Assembly (NCBI GenBank): GCA_034419075.1
Contig: DAOULR010000018.1
Location: 1 to 64,000, forward strand
Direction of reading: 5' to 3'
Source: E44-bin88 sp034419075
Lineage (GTDB): Bacteria > Chloroflexota > Dehalococcoidia > Dehalococcoidales > BS750m-G39
DNA length: 64,000 nucleotides
Shown here: positions 15,675-25,666 of the stretch, piece after piece
Position numbering within the stretch: the stretch's first letter is position 1
How the letters are laid out: each line of letters begins with the position of its first letter
Made by a program: the position numbers and the translations under genes
The notes under the pieces: model-generated
Database searches by the model: none
The model's input: only the letters and a program-made list of their open reading frames with translations
Told to the model about the DNA's origin: nothing

Positions 15675-17174
15675 ATGGAAAAATCGATAATTATCATCGG
15701 CGCTGGAATCGCCGGGCTCTCTGCCGGCTGCTACGGTCAGATGAACGGCTACCGCACCCAGATATTCGAGATGCACGATAAGCCGGGCGGGCTCTGCACT
15801 GCCTGGGAGCGTAAAGGCTACACCTTTGACCTTTGCATCCATTGGCTCATGGGCTCGAAGCCGGGCGTTGGCATCTACCCGCTGTGGCAGGAGCTGGGAG
15901 CATTGCCGGGGCAGGAGATAATCAACGTCGAGCGCTTCTATCGCGTGGAGACCGTCGACGGCGGGGTAATCGAGATGTATAACGACATCGACCGCCTAGA
16001 AGCGCACCTTCTGGAAATAGCCCCGGAGGACGAGAAGGCAATAAGAGAGGTTACCGCGGCGATGCGGCACCTCAGAAAATTCGATATGCCGGCGGGTAAA
16101 CCGCCGGAGCTGTCCAATTTCTTCGACGGGATTAAGATGATTTTCAAGATGCTCCCCTTCCTGGGCGACTTCCGCAAGTGGGGCGGGATGACGATTGACG
16201 AGTTCGCCCAGCGTTTACGGAACCCGCTGCTGCAGAGCGCCTGGAAGCGTTTTCTACCGCCCGAGATGAGCGCTATGGCCATGACGATGACCATGGCCGG
16301 CTTCGACCAGAAGACACAGGGCTATCCCATCGGTGGCTCGCTGCCTTTTGCCAAAGCCATAGAAAAGCGCTATCTCTCTCTAGGCGGCGAGGTGCACTAC
16401 AAGTCGCGGGTGACAAAGATTTTAGTCGAAAAAGACCGCGCCGTGGGCATTAAACTGGAGGACGGCAGTGAGCACCGCGCCGACTATGTGATTTCCGCCG
16501 CCGACGGCTACGCCACCATATTCGAGATGCTGGAAGGCAAATACGTTGACGATACCATTCGCGGCTACTATAAAGAGCTACCTATCTTCGAGCCGCTTAT
16601 CTTCATGGGGCTGGGGGTAAAGCGCTCATTTGCTGATTTCCCCCAGCTGGTCACCGGGCTATTGCTTCAGTTGGAGGAGCCGGTGATGGTAGGCGGACAA
16701 AAACGCAGCTGGATGGAGGTGCGCATCCACAACTTCGACCCCACCCTCGCTCCCGAGGGTAAAACTGCCATTACCGTGATGTTCGATTCCAACTATCCCT
16801 ACTGGGAGAAGCTGCATAAAGACATCAAAGCCTATAAGGCGGAGAAGGCGGAGATTGCTAAAGTCGTCGTTGAGGCTCTGGACAAGCGCTTCCCCGGACT
16901 GGCCTCTCAGGTGGAGGTGACCGACGTGGCCACGCCGATTACCTTCAAGCGCTATACTGGCAACTGGCAGGGGAGCTTCGAGGGGTGGATGATAACCCCG
17001 CAGACAATGAGGCTCCGCATGAAGAAGACCCTGCCCGGATTAGATGCTTTCTATATGGTGGGGCAGTGGATTCAACCGGGTGGGGGATTGCCCACCGGCG
17101 CTATCACCGGGCGCCATGTAGCTCAGATACTCTGCAAGAGGGATAGAAAGCCGTTTGTCACCACTGTCCCCTGA
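15675..17174 (+). CDS. Phytoene desaturase-like FAD-dependent oxidoreductase
   Basis: 499 residues. The N-terminal dinucleotide-binding motif IIGAGIAGLSAGCYGQMNG and the following KPGGLCTAW are typical of the carotenoid desaturase/isomerase/amine-oxidase superfamily. The C-terminal FAD segment GQWIQPGGGLPTGAITGRH is also present. Closest in layout to prolycopene-isomerase or CrtI-like proteins of unknown substrate; no other carotenoid genes are nearby. GAGAGG precedes the ATG. It is 11 nt from archease and 19 nt from rtcB, so it is inside that operon. Confidence 0.88.
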   Translation: MEKSIIIIGAGIAGLSAGCYGQMNGYRTQIFEMHDKPGGLCTAWERKGYTFDLCIHWLMGSKPGVGIYPLWQELGALPGQEIINVERFYRVETVDGGVIEMYNDIDRLEAHLLEIAPEDEKAIREVTAAMRHLRKFDMPAGKPPELSNFFDGIKMIFKMLPFLGDFRKWGGMTIDEFAQRLRNPLLQSAWKRFLPPEMSAMAMTMTMAGFDQKTQGYPIGGSLPFAKAIEKRYLSLGGEVHYKSRVTKILVEKDRAVGIKLEDGSEHRADYVISAADGYATIFEMLEGKYVDDTIRGYYKELPIFEPLIFMGLGVKRSFADFPQLVTGLLLQLEEPVMVGGQKRSWMEVRIHNFDPTLAPEGKTAITVMFDSNYPYWEKLHKDIKAYKAEKAEIAKVVVEALDKRFPGLASQVEVTDVATPITFKRYTGNWQGSFEGWMITPQTMRLRMKKTLPGLDAFYMVGQWIQPGGGLPTGAITGRHVAQILCKRDRKPFVTTVP

Positions 17175-17193
17175 ACGGCTTCAAGGATGTTAA

Positions 17194-18654
17194 ATGGCTT
17201 CACCCTGGAGAGAAATAGTCAAAAAGATAGACGACTACCGCTGGGAGATACCGACCAGCTATAAGCAGGGCATGTCGGTGCCCGGCCGCATCTTTGCCAG
17301 CGAGTCCATGCTCGACCACATATGGGAGGAGCACGCCTTTGAGCAGGTGGCCAATGTGGCCTTTCTGCCCGGCATCGTTCGTTACTCGCTGGCGATGCCT
17401 GATATTCACTGGGGCTACGGCTTCCCCATCGGTGGGGTGGCGGCGACGCGAGTTAAAGACGGGGTAGTATCACCCGGGGGCGTCGGCTTCGATATCAACT
17501 GCGGCGTCAGGCTGGTGCGTACCAGTCTCACCGAGGAAGAAGTCAGGCCCAAGATAGAGGAGCTGGTTAACGAGCTTTTCTACAACATACCCTCCGGGCT
17601 GGGTTCAGAGGGTAAGATAAAAGCCAGCCGGAAGGAGCTGGACGAGGTCATGGTGGCGGGCAGTCGCTGGGCTTTGGAGCGAGGCTACGGTCTTCCCGAA
17701 GACATTATCGCTACTGAGGAGTCGGGCTGTATGAAGGGCGCCCGGGCCGACAAGGTGAGCGATAAGGCCAAGAAACGGGGGTTGCCTCAGCTGGGGACAC
17801 TGGGCTCGGGAAACCACTTTCTGGAGGTGGCGGTGGTGGCTGAGATTTACGACGGCGATGCCGCCAGGGTTATGGGCATCGAGGATTTGGGCCAGATAGT
17901 CGTCTTGATACATACTGGTTCCCGCGGCTTTGGCCACCAGATTTGCTCCGATTACGTGGCTATACTGGGGCAGGCGGTTAAGAAATACGGCATAAGCCTA
18001 CCCGACCGCCAGCTTGCCTGCGCGCCCATAGAGTCGCCCGAGGGCAAGGATTACCTGGCGGCGATGGCCTGCGCGGCTAACTACGCCTGGACCAACCGCC
18101 AGTTCATCCTGCACTGGGCCCGCGAGTCTTTCGCCAGGGTCTTCGGTAAGAGCCAGGCCGAGTTGGGGATGAGGCAAATCTACGATGTCTGCCACAACAT
18201 CGCCAAGCTGGAGGACTATACTATCAGTGGCCAACCGGAGAAGCTCTGCGTCCACCGCAAGGGGGCGACCCGCGCTTTTCCCGCTGGGCATCCCGATGTC
18301 CCTGAAGCCTATCGGGGAATAGGACAACCGGTGCTCATCCCTGGGGATATGGGGCGAAGCTCCTATGTTGCCCTCGGTACCGATATAGCCATGACCGAGA
18401 CCTTCGGCTCCACCTGCCATGGGGCGGGGAGGGTGATGTCGCGGGGGGCCGCCAAGCGCAGCCTTAAGGGTGTCGATGTCGCCCGCTCGCTGGCGGCGCA
18501 GGGAATTACGGTCAAGGCGGAGAGTATGGCTTCGCTGGCCGAGGAAGCGTCGCAGGCTTACAAGGATGTAAGCGAGGTGGTTGAAATAACCCATCAGGCG
18601 GGCATCTCGCGCAAGGTGGTGAAAACTAAACCTGTAGGAGTAATTAAAGGCTAG
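17194..18654 (+). CDS. rtcB: tRNA-splicing / RNA-repair ligase RtcB
   Basis: 486 residues, standard length. It has the active-site segments GVGFDINCGVRLVRT (metal-binding Cys), LGTLGSGNHFLEV, IHTGSRGFGHQI and GSTCHGAGRVMSR, whose His is guanylylated. RtcB joins 2',3'-cyclic-phosphate or 3'-phosphate ends to 5'-OH ends using GTP and Mn2+. AAGGAT precedes the ATG. It works with the archease encoded two genes upstream. Confidence 0.96.
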   Translation: MASPWREIVKKIDDYRWEIPTSYKQGMSVPGRIFASESMLDHIWEEHAFEQVANVAFLPGIVRYSLAMPDIHWGYGFPIGGVAATRVKDGVVSPGGVGFDINCGVRLVRTSLTEEEVRPKIEELVNELFYNIPSGLGSEGKIKASRKELDEVMVAGSRWALERGYGLPEDIIATEESGCMKGARADKVSDKAKKRGLPQLGTLGSGNHFLEVAVVAEIYDGDAARVMGIEDLGQIVVLIHTGSRGFGHQICSDYVAILGQAVKKYGISLPDRQLACAPIESPEGKDYLAAMACAANYAWTNRQFILHWARESFARVFGKSQAELGMRQIYDVCHNIAKLEDYTISGQPEKLCVHRKGATRAFPAGHPDVPEAYRGIGQPVLIPGDMGRSSYVALGTDIAMTETFGSTCHGAGRVMSRGAAKRSLKGVDVARSLAAQGITVKAESMASLAEEASQAYKDVSEVVEITHQAGISRKVVKTKPVGVIKG

Positions 18655-18666
18655 AAGGGTAGAAAG

Positions 18667-19566
18667 ATGTATTTTAAAGATATCGTCGACGCCGTGGGGC
18701 ACACCCCGCTCATCGAGCTGCAGCGGATGAGCCCCAGCAAAAAGGTAAAAATTCTGGTCAAGCTGGAGGGGCAGAACCCGGGCGGCAGCGCCAGCATCAA
18801 GGACCGCGTGGCCAAGTACATGATAGAAAAGGCGGAGCAGAGTGGTGAGCTGACCAAAGATAAAACTATCATCGAAGCCACCAGCGGCAACACCGGCATC
18901 GCTCTGGCCTGGCTGGGGCGGCAGAAGGGCTATAAGGTCACTATCGTTATGCCCGACAGTATGAGTATGGAGAGGCGGCAGTTGCTCAAGCTCAACGGCG
19001 CTGAGGTTATCCTGACTAAGGGGTCATTGGGGATGTGGGCGGCAATTGACAAGGCAAGGGAAATGGCGGCTAAAGACAAGAAATACTTTATACCCGACCA
19101 GTTTTCCAACCCGGCCAACCCGCTGGCCCACTATGAGACCACCGCTGTCGAAATAATGGATGATTTTCCCTACGACAGAATTGATGCTCTAGTCGTCGGC
19201 ATCGGCACCGGTGGCACGCTGATTGGCATCGCCCAGCGGCTCAAAGAGAAATATCCCAATATAAAGGTCATCGGTCTCGAGCCACCACCGGGCGATGAAA
19301 TTCAGGGATTGAAGTGTTTGGGGGAGGCATTACCGCCTTTCTGGGACAAGTCCCTTATCACTGAAAAGACGAGAGTGAGCAGCCAGCAGGCGGCGGAGGC
19401 ATCAAGTCGTCTGTTAAAAGAGGAAGGCATCTTTACCGGTCTTTCTTCGGGGGCGGTGACCTATCAGGCCCTGAAGACGGCGGCTGAGATAGGCGAGGGC
19501 AATATCGTAGCCATCCTGGCGGATGCGGGCTGGAAATACTTGAGCCTGGATATCTGGAATAAGTAG
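18667..19566 (+). CDS. Cysteine synthase-family PLP enzyme
   Basis: 299 residues, fold-type II PLP enzyme. The PLP lysine lies in NPGGSASIKDRVAKYM, the substrate loop is EATSGNTGIALAW, and the phosphate-binding Gly loop is VVGIGTGGTLIGIAQRLKE. O-acetylserine sulfhydrylase (CysK/CysM) is the likely activity; the SAS insertion before IKDR differs from standard CysK, so another sulfur or amino-acid substrate is possible. GAAGGG precedes the ATG, 12 nt after rtcB. Confidence 0.88.
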   Translation: MYFKDIVDAVGHTPLIELQRMSPSKKVKILVKLEGQNPGGSASIKDRVAKYMIEKAEQSGELTKDKTIIEATSGNTGIALAWLGRQKGYKVTIVMPDSMSMERRQLLKLNGAEVILTKGSLGMWAAIDKAREMAAKDKKYFIPDQFSNPANPLAHYETTAVEIMDDFPYDRIDALVVGIGTGGTLIGIAQRLKEKYPNIKVIGLEPPPGDEIQGLKCLGEALPPFWDKSLITEKTRVSSQQAAEASSRLLKEEGIFTGLSSGAVTYQALKTAAEIGEGNIVAILADAGWKYLSLDIWNK

Positions 19567-19587
19567 CCAGACGGTTTAGATTCAATT

Positions 19588-19605
19588 GCCGGTGGGCAAA
19601 CCGGC
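19588..19605. terminator. Short hairpin between convergent genes
   Basis: GCCGGT and ACCGGC pair perfectly around a 6-nt loop, downstream of the cysteine synthase gene and facing the convergent lipoprotein gene. No strong T-run follows, so terminator function is uncertain. Confidence 0.35.
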
Positions 19606-19635
19606 TTGAAGCTTGCCGTCAGGGGATAGAGTCAC

Positions 19636-20595
19636 TTAATAGTCCATATAGCCCGTGAAGTCCATGATATCAATCGCATCTTCGGCCTCTGGGGGCAGCT
19701 CGATAGAAACCGGCTGGTTATAATTGAAAATTAGCATGGTCATGGACATGTCTACGGACACTTCCCCTTCCTCCTCCGGATACCCCATTTCCTCAGGATT
19801 AAACTCCATATTCATCTCTATCTCTACCTTCATTGGGAAGTAGGTGTCCTTAGCGATCCATTGCTTTATTGAGAGGCTACGGACCATTTCATCGAGATAA
19901 TCCTCGAAATCTTCGGGGATATCAGTCGTTTCCAGCCCCATTGTTTCATACATCTCCATAAACGTTTGCCATAACCGTTCCATATCCGGGTTGCTCTCCA
20001 GCACGTAGCAGTCTATGCCGTCTACTCTCTCACTGCCGGTGACCTCAATATCAAGTGCTTCCAGCAACTCTGTCTGAAACTCAAGCAGCTCTGTCTGGAG
20101 CTCAAGCAGGTCCGCCTGTTCCCAATATTCTTCCGGTAGCTCCTCCATCTCCAGTAGCTCCCCCATCTCCGAAATCTCTAATTTCATCCACGTGGGCCCC
20201 ATTCCGAAGATATCTGTCATCATGCCAAGAGCATCTGTCAAGAAGTAGAGCGTATTATCGACAAGATATGCCTCCGCTTCCATGTCCATGTCTTCTTCCC
20301 CGGTTGCTGCCACATGCATGGTCATGGCCATATGCATCTGGTAATTTTCAATATCCAGTGCACCGCTGGCGTCCATTTCCATGTTCGCGTTGCCTGACTC
20401 ACCCTCAACCTCGGCGTCCACATCCATGCTCGCTTCCACATCGAATTCGCATGTTCTTACGTCATCCAAAGCTTGAATCGAACCGTCGATTATCTCCTGC
20501 GCCGATGGTAAGTCCTCTCCGTCACAAGCGACGAAGGAGAGAGCCATAACCAGCACCAGAGACAAAGCCAGAATTTTCCTCATCATTTTTGCCAC
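19636..20595 (-). CDS. DUF6612/LppX-like lipoprotein rich in Met and acidic residues
   Basis: 319 residues. The signal peptide ends LSFVAC, a good lipobox. The mature protein resembles the LolA/LppX-like lipoprotein fold (DUF6612 type), with opening helix SAQEIIDGSIQALDDVRTCEFDVEASM and later YFPMKVEIEMNMEF. It is strikingly rich in Met, Glu and Asp (clusters such as HMAMTMHV and VSVDMSMTMLIF). Family members are thought to carry lipids or hydrophobic ligands; whether the Met clusters bind metal is unknown. Separate from the leu genes by a small ORF. Confidence 0.8.
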   Translation of the reverse strand: MAKMMRKILALSLVLVMALSFVACDGEDLPSAQEIIDGSIQALDDVRTCEFDVEASMDVDAEVEGESGNANMEMDASGALDIENYQMHMAMTMHVAATGEEDMDMEAEAYLVDNTLYFLTDALGMMTDIFGMGPTWMKLEISEMGELLEMEELPEEYWEQADLLELQTELLEFQTELLEALDIEVTGSERVDGIDCYVLESNPDMERLWQTFMEMYETMGLETTDIPEDFEDYLDEMVRSLSIKQWIAKDTYFPMKVEIEMNMEFNPEEMGYPEEEGEVSVDMSMTMLIFNYNQPVSIELPPEAEDAIDIMDFTGYMDY

Positions 20596-20622
20596 CTCCC
20601 TTTTTGTATCCCGCTATTCCTG

Positions 20623-20766
20623 TTACCAGGGCAGATAGGACGTGCCCACCGAGTAGGCGACTATAAATGTAATCAACCAGACTATGCACCATACCCCCAG
20701 GCTGATGAGGGTAAACCGCCACCATATAGCCCAGACCAGGCCCCAGGTTACCTTAATCTCCTTCAT
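20623..20766 (-). CDS. Small membrane protein, 47 residues
   Basis: Starts MKEIKVTWGLVWAIWWRFTL and has one or two Trp-rich hydrophobic helices ending VGTSYLPW. AAAGGGG lies just upstream of the ATG. The start is 3 nt from the cimA stop, so it is probably translated from the same mRNA. Function unknown; could be a membrane accessory subunit. Confidence 0.6.
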   Translation of the reverse strand: MKEIKVTWGLVWAIWWRFTLISLGVWCIVWLITFIVAYSVGTSYLPW

Positions 20767-20768
20767 TT

Positions 20769-22352
<1,584 letters not shown>

Positions 22353-22355
22353 TTT

Positions 22356-23450
22356 TTATCCCTTCACCTTCTCGGTTATTAACTCCCCCATCTGCTTCGT
22401 CCCCACCTTGGTCTTACCTTTCGCCATTATATCATAGGTGCGGTAGCCTTCACCGAGCACCTTGTCAACCGCCTTTTCGATGACGCTGGCTTCTTTTTTC
22501 AGCCCGCAGGAGTAGCGCAGCATCATAGCCACGCTAAGGATTATGGCGATGGGGTTAGCCAAATCCTGCCCGGCGCGGCGGGGGGCACTGCCGTGAATCG
22601 GCTCGTACATGCCGAAAATCCTGTCGCCTTCTCTGGGCACTCCCGCCAGGCTGGCTGAGGGTAGCATGCCCATCGAGCCGGCCAGCATCGAGGCTTCGTC
22701 GGTGAGAATGTCGCCGAACATATTTTCCGTAACTAAGATATCGAAATAGGTCGGGTTCTGAATCAGACGCATGGAGCAGGCGTCGACCAGCATGTGGTCG
22801 AGCTCAACGTCGGGGTAGTCTTTAGCCACCTCCATGGCCACCTGCCGCCACAGCCTTGAGGACTCCAGCACGTTGGCTTTATCCACCGAGGTCAGCTTCT
22901 TGCGGCGCAGCTTGGCCAGCTCGAAGCCGACACGGACGATGCGCTCAATCTCCTGCTCGGAGTAGGTCATGGAGTCCGTAGCCATCCTTCCTTTCGCCGT
23001 TTCCCATCGCCTCTTGGGCTGGGCGAAATAAAGCCCGCCGGTAAGTTCCCTGACGAAGATAAAGTCCGCTCCTCGGATGACCTCGGGCTTGAGGTTGGTC
23101 GAGTCCTCCAGCACGGGCGAAACCCTGACCGGGCGCAGGTTGGCGAAAAGCCCCAGCTCCCCGCGCAGCTTGAGCAGACCGTCTTCGGGGTGCACCTTAC
23201 CCAGTGGGTCGTCCCACTTGGGTCCCCCCACCGCTCCCAGCAGCACTGCGTCCGCCTGACGGCACATCTTCAATGTATTATCTGATAGCGCCGTGCCGGT
23301 GGCGTCGATGGCGGCGCCGCCCACCAGCCCCTCTTTGAGGTTAAAGCTGTGGTTGAAACGCTCACCTATTGCCTCTAATACCTTGATTGCTTCAGCGATG
23401 ACATCGGGCCCGATGCCGTCTCCGGGTAGAACCGCTATTTCAAATTGCAC
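22356..23450 (-). CDS. leuB: 3-Isopropylmalate dehydrogenase
   Basis: 364 residues, standard length. It starts FEIAVLPGDGIGPDVIAEAIKVLEAI, has LFANLRPV and the decarboxylating dehydrogenase signature NMFGDILTDEASMLAGSMGMLPSASL, and an adenine-binding GSAPRRAGQDLANP. It oxidises 3-isopropylmalate (leucine) and probably 3-methylmalate from the citramalate route. GTG start directly abuts the leuD stop. Confidence 0.96.
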   Translation of the reverse strand: MQFEIAVLPGDGIGPDVIAEAIKVLEAIGERFNHSFNLKEGLVGGAAIDATGTALSDNTLKMCRQADAVLLGAVGGPKWDDPLGKVHPEDGLLKLRGELGLFANLRPVRVSPVLEDSTNLKPEVIRGADFIFVRELTGGLYFAQPKRRWETAKGRMATDSMTYSEQEIERIVRVGFELAKLRRKKLTSVDKANVLESSRLWRQVAMEVAKDYPDVELDHMLVDACSMRLIQNPTYFDILVTENMFGDILTDEASMLAGSMGMLPSASLAGVPREGDRIFGMYEPIHGSAPRRAGQDLANPIAIILSVAMMLRYSCGLKKEASVIEKAVDKVLGEGYRTYDIMAKGKTKVGTKQMGELITEKVKG

Positions 23451-23951
23451 CTAAGCTCTCCTTCTCGATATTCTCTTTTTGGTATGCTCGATAAGCCCGC
23501 CGTCGGCGATAAGCTGGGCCATAAAGTCGGGGTAGGGCTTGGCCTTGAACTCCAGGTCCTTGGTGATGTTCTTTATTTTGCCCTTAGCCAGGTCGACCTC
23601 TAAAATGTCACTTTTATCGGTCTTGGCCACCGCTTCATCGGACTCCAGCAGGGGCAGGCCGATGTTGATGGCGTTACGGAAAAAGATGCGGGCAAAGCTC
23701 CTGGCAATGATGCCAGAAACACCTGCCGCCTTGATGGCCAGCGGGGCATGCTCACGCGATGAGCCACAGCCGAAGTTGGTGGTGGCCATGATGATATCCC
23801 CCGGCTCGACTGTCTTGAGAAAGTCTTTGTCCATATCCTCCATGCAGTGCTTGGCCAGCTCGTCGGGCTCGGAGACATTGAGATAGCGCGCCGGTATGAT
23901 GGCGTCGGTATCAACGTTGGCGCCGTATTTATGGACTTTGCCTTTTAGCAT
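23451..23951 (-). CDS. leuD: 3-Isopropylmalate dehydratase small subunit
   Basis: 166 residues, the short bacterial/archaeal LeuD form. It has YGANVDTDAIIPARYLN, the swivel-domain motif NFGCGSSREHAPLAIKAAGV and IIARSFARIFFRNAINIGLPLLE. It pairs with LeuC to isomerise isopropylmalate and probably citramalate. GGAGAA precedes the ATG. Separated from leuC by three unrelated genes. Confidence 0.96.
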   Translation of the reverse strand: MLKGKVHKYGANVDTDAIIPARYLNVSEPDELAKHCMEDMDKDFLKTVEPGDIIMATTNFGCGSSREHAPLAIKAAGVSGIIARSFARIFFRNAINIGLPLLESDEAVAKTDKSDILEVDLAKGKIKNITKDLEFKAKPYPDFMAQLIADGGLIEHTKKRISRRRA

Positions 23952-23963
23952 CTAAGATTCTCC

Positions 23964-24635
23964 TTAACTGCTATAACGCTCTGCGTAATCGCTGATGAGG
24001 TGAGTGAGGGAATGCTCCAGAGGCTCATTTTGGGTTAGAAAGAAGAAGGCAACCTCGCTATCAGAGATACACAGCGGGTAGTCACCGCTAACCCTCTCTT
24101 TAAGCTCCTGCATGCGGCCATTCAGATATTGCTGGTGGGAGACACGCGGGAAATACTGATAGACCATCAGTATTGAGTCCTCATCCATGCGCTCATAGAG
24201 TCTTTTCACCTCACTATACAGGATGTGCTTTTCCCCTGAATTTTTTACTTCTAGGCCGTTATCTGGGTCTATCAGGATAAGGGCTTTCGACAACAGCCCG
24301 TTTTCAATTCCGGCAAAGTAGGATTGGCGCTCTTGGTGTGAAAAATAGCCGTTATGACCATATATCGTCATATTGATATCATATCGCTGGAAGAAAGCGA
24401 TTATCTGTTCGATATCTTTCTGTCCCTTATTGATGCACTCGTCCAAGAAATCCATGAGTTCCTCATTGCTGGTGCTGGCATGATTTCGATTGTTTTTTCT
24501 GCCATGGTTAGTCTCGTCTGGCTTGGTAAGCATGGGTACAAAGGTAAAATGCTCGACCAAACCGGCTCGCATTATTTCTAAGACCAGGTCATATTTAAAA
24601 AGGTCTTTATTATCCCCAAAATACTGGTTTTTCAC
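23964..24635 (-). CDS. Accessory-looking protein of unknown function
   Basis: 223 residues. It opens MKNQYFGDNKDLFKYDLVLEIM and contains ALILIDPDNGLEVKN, reminiscent of three-Cys-motif partner (TcmP)-type proteins often found in defence or mobile regions, but I cannot assign it. GTG start with GGGGGGA upstream. The gene looks more AT-rich than its leu neighbours, suggesting later insertion into the operon (base use not computed). Confidence 0.7.
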   Translation of the reverse strand: MKNQYFGDNKDLFKYDLVLEIMRAGLVEHFTFVPMLTKPDETNHGRKNNRNHASTSNEELMDFLDECINKGQKDIEQIIAFFQRYDINMTIYGHNGYFSHQERQSYFAGIENGLLSKALILIDPDNGLEVKNSGEKHILYSEVKRLYERMDEDSILMVYQYFPRVSHQQYLNGRMQELKERVSGDYPLCISDSEVAFFFLTQNEPLEHSLTHLISDYAERYSS

Positions 24636-24652
24636 TATCCCCCCAAAATCCT

Positions 24653-25168
24653 TTAACTCACGCTGCCGGGACAGGCCAGCTTCATCTTGCAGTTCTCGCA
24701 GCCCTTCTTTCGGCTTAAGAACCCGCTATAAACGGAAACCAGGAGCAGAATGGCCAACACTACTATCTTAAAGACGGTAAACTCCTGCACGATTGAGACG
24801 ACGATAAGCACTATTGGTATCAGGCTCAACAGGCCGTAAACACCGGGGGCTAGCTTGACGCCGACACTCTTACCGAACTTTTCCATCTCACCTTCTTTGA
24901 AGAACAGGGCGGATAGCTTACCCCACCCCGTGCCGCACCACTTACCGTAGTAGTAACAGTTGGTGCAGACCAGCTTTCTTAAGACGACGCCGACCATTAT
25001 CAGGGCGACGGCCAGGTAAATCCAGCCAATCACGGGGTGCAGGAACCAACAGGCAATAGTCCCCGAGGCAATCCATATTGCCATTGCTAGATTGGCCAGG
25101 ATTATGGTTGCCTTGGGGTGTTGCTCCAGGCCTTGCTCGTAGATATCTATCTTGCCTTTTTTCGTCAT
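24653..25168 (-). CDS. Four-helix membrane protein with two Cys motifs
   Basis: 171 residues, predicted helices at about 20-40, 45-65, 105-125 and 128-150. A cytoplasmic or periplasmic loop has CTNCYYYGKWCGTGWGKLS, and the C-terminus has CENCKMKLACPGS, so five to six Cys residues could bind metal or form disulfides. Function unknown. Its ATG overlaps the stop of the MGMT-like gene (ATGA). Confidence 0.75.
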   Translation of the reverse strand: MTKKGKIDIYEQGLEQHPKATIILANLAMAIWIASGTIACWFLHPVIGWIYLAVALIMVGVVLRKLVCTNCYYYGKWCGTGWGKLSALFFKEGEMEKFGKSVGVKLAPGVYGLLSLIPIVLIVVSIVQEFTVFKIVVLAILLLVSVYSGFLSRKKGCENCKMKLACPGSVS

Positions 25169-25653
25169 CCTTCTACTAAAGCCTCCTCATAATCCTTAAC
25201 CCTCTTGGGCTTACCTTTTTTGTCCATCTCTATAGTATGCCCCTCGGCTTTGAGCTTGGCCGCCTGGGCTTCGACGCCACCGGGGAATTTGTCGCTGAGC
25301 GTCCCGCCGACCTTGAGCGTCCGCCAGTAGGGGGTAATATCCTTCTTGCCTTCGGCGGCGTCTTCCTCGGCGGCGCGGGCAGCGATACCAGCAAAGATAC
25401 CAGTGGTGATGGGGCAGCCGATGGTGGCCCCGTGTTTCTTAGCCAGTTTCTCTCTTATGTGGTTGATGGTGATGAGCTTACCCTTGGGCACGCTCTTCAT
25501 AATCTCGTTAACCTCCAGCGGGTCGGGGATAACTACCGTGCCCGTCCCCCACCTCTGGCTCATCCGCTCGTCGATTTCAACTACCCTGGGCAGGTTGTTC
25601 CTTTTGCCATCGGTCTCCAGCTTTTCCCGCCAGGACTTTTTAAGTTTAGCCAT
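25165..25653 (-). CDS. MGMT-family (alkyltransferase-like) DNA-binding protein
   Basis: 162 residues. The core VPKGKLITINHIREKLAKKHG, then ITPYWRTLKVGGTLSDKFPGG, matches the DNA-binding domain of O6-alkylguanine methyltransferases. The alkyl-acceptor PCHR motif is absent; the matching stretch reads TIGCPITTGIFAG. It therefore probably binds DNA without alkyl transfer. GGAGG precedes the ATG. Lies between leuC and leuD as a passenger. Confidence 0.8.
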   Translation of the reverse strand: MAKLKKSWREKLETDGKRNNLPRVVEIDERMSQRWGTGTVVIPDPLEVNEIMKSVPKGKLITINHIREKLAKKHGATIGCPITTGIFAGIAARAAEEDAAEGKKDITPYWRTLKVGGTLSDKFPGGVEAQAAKLKAEGHTIEMDKKGKPKRVKDYEEALVEG

Positions 25654-25666
25654 TGCATTCTGCCTC

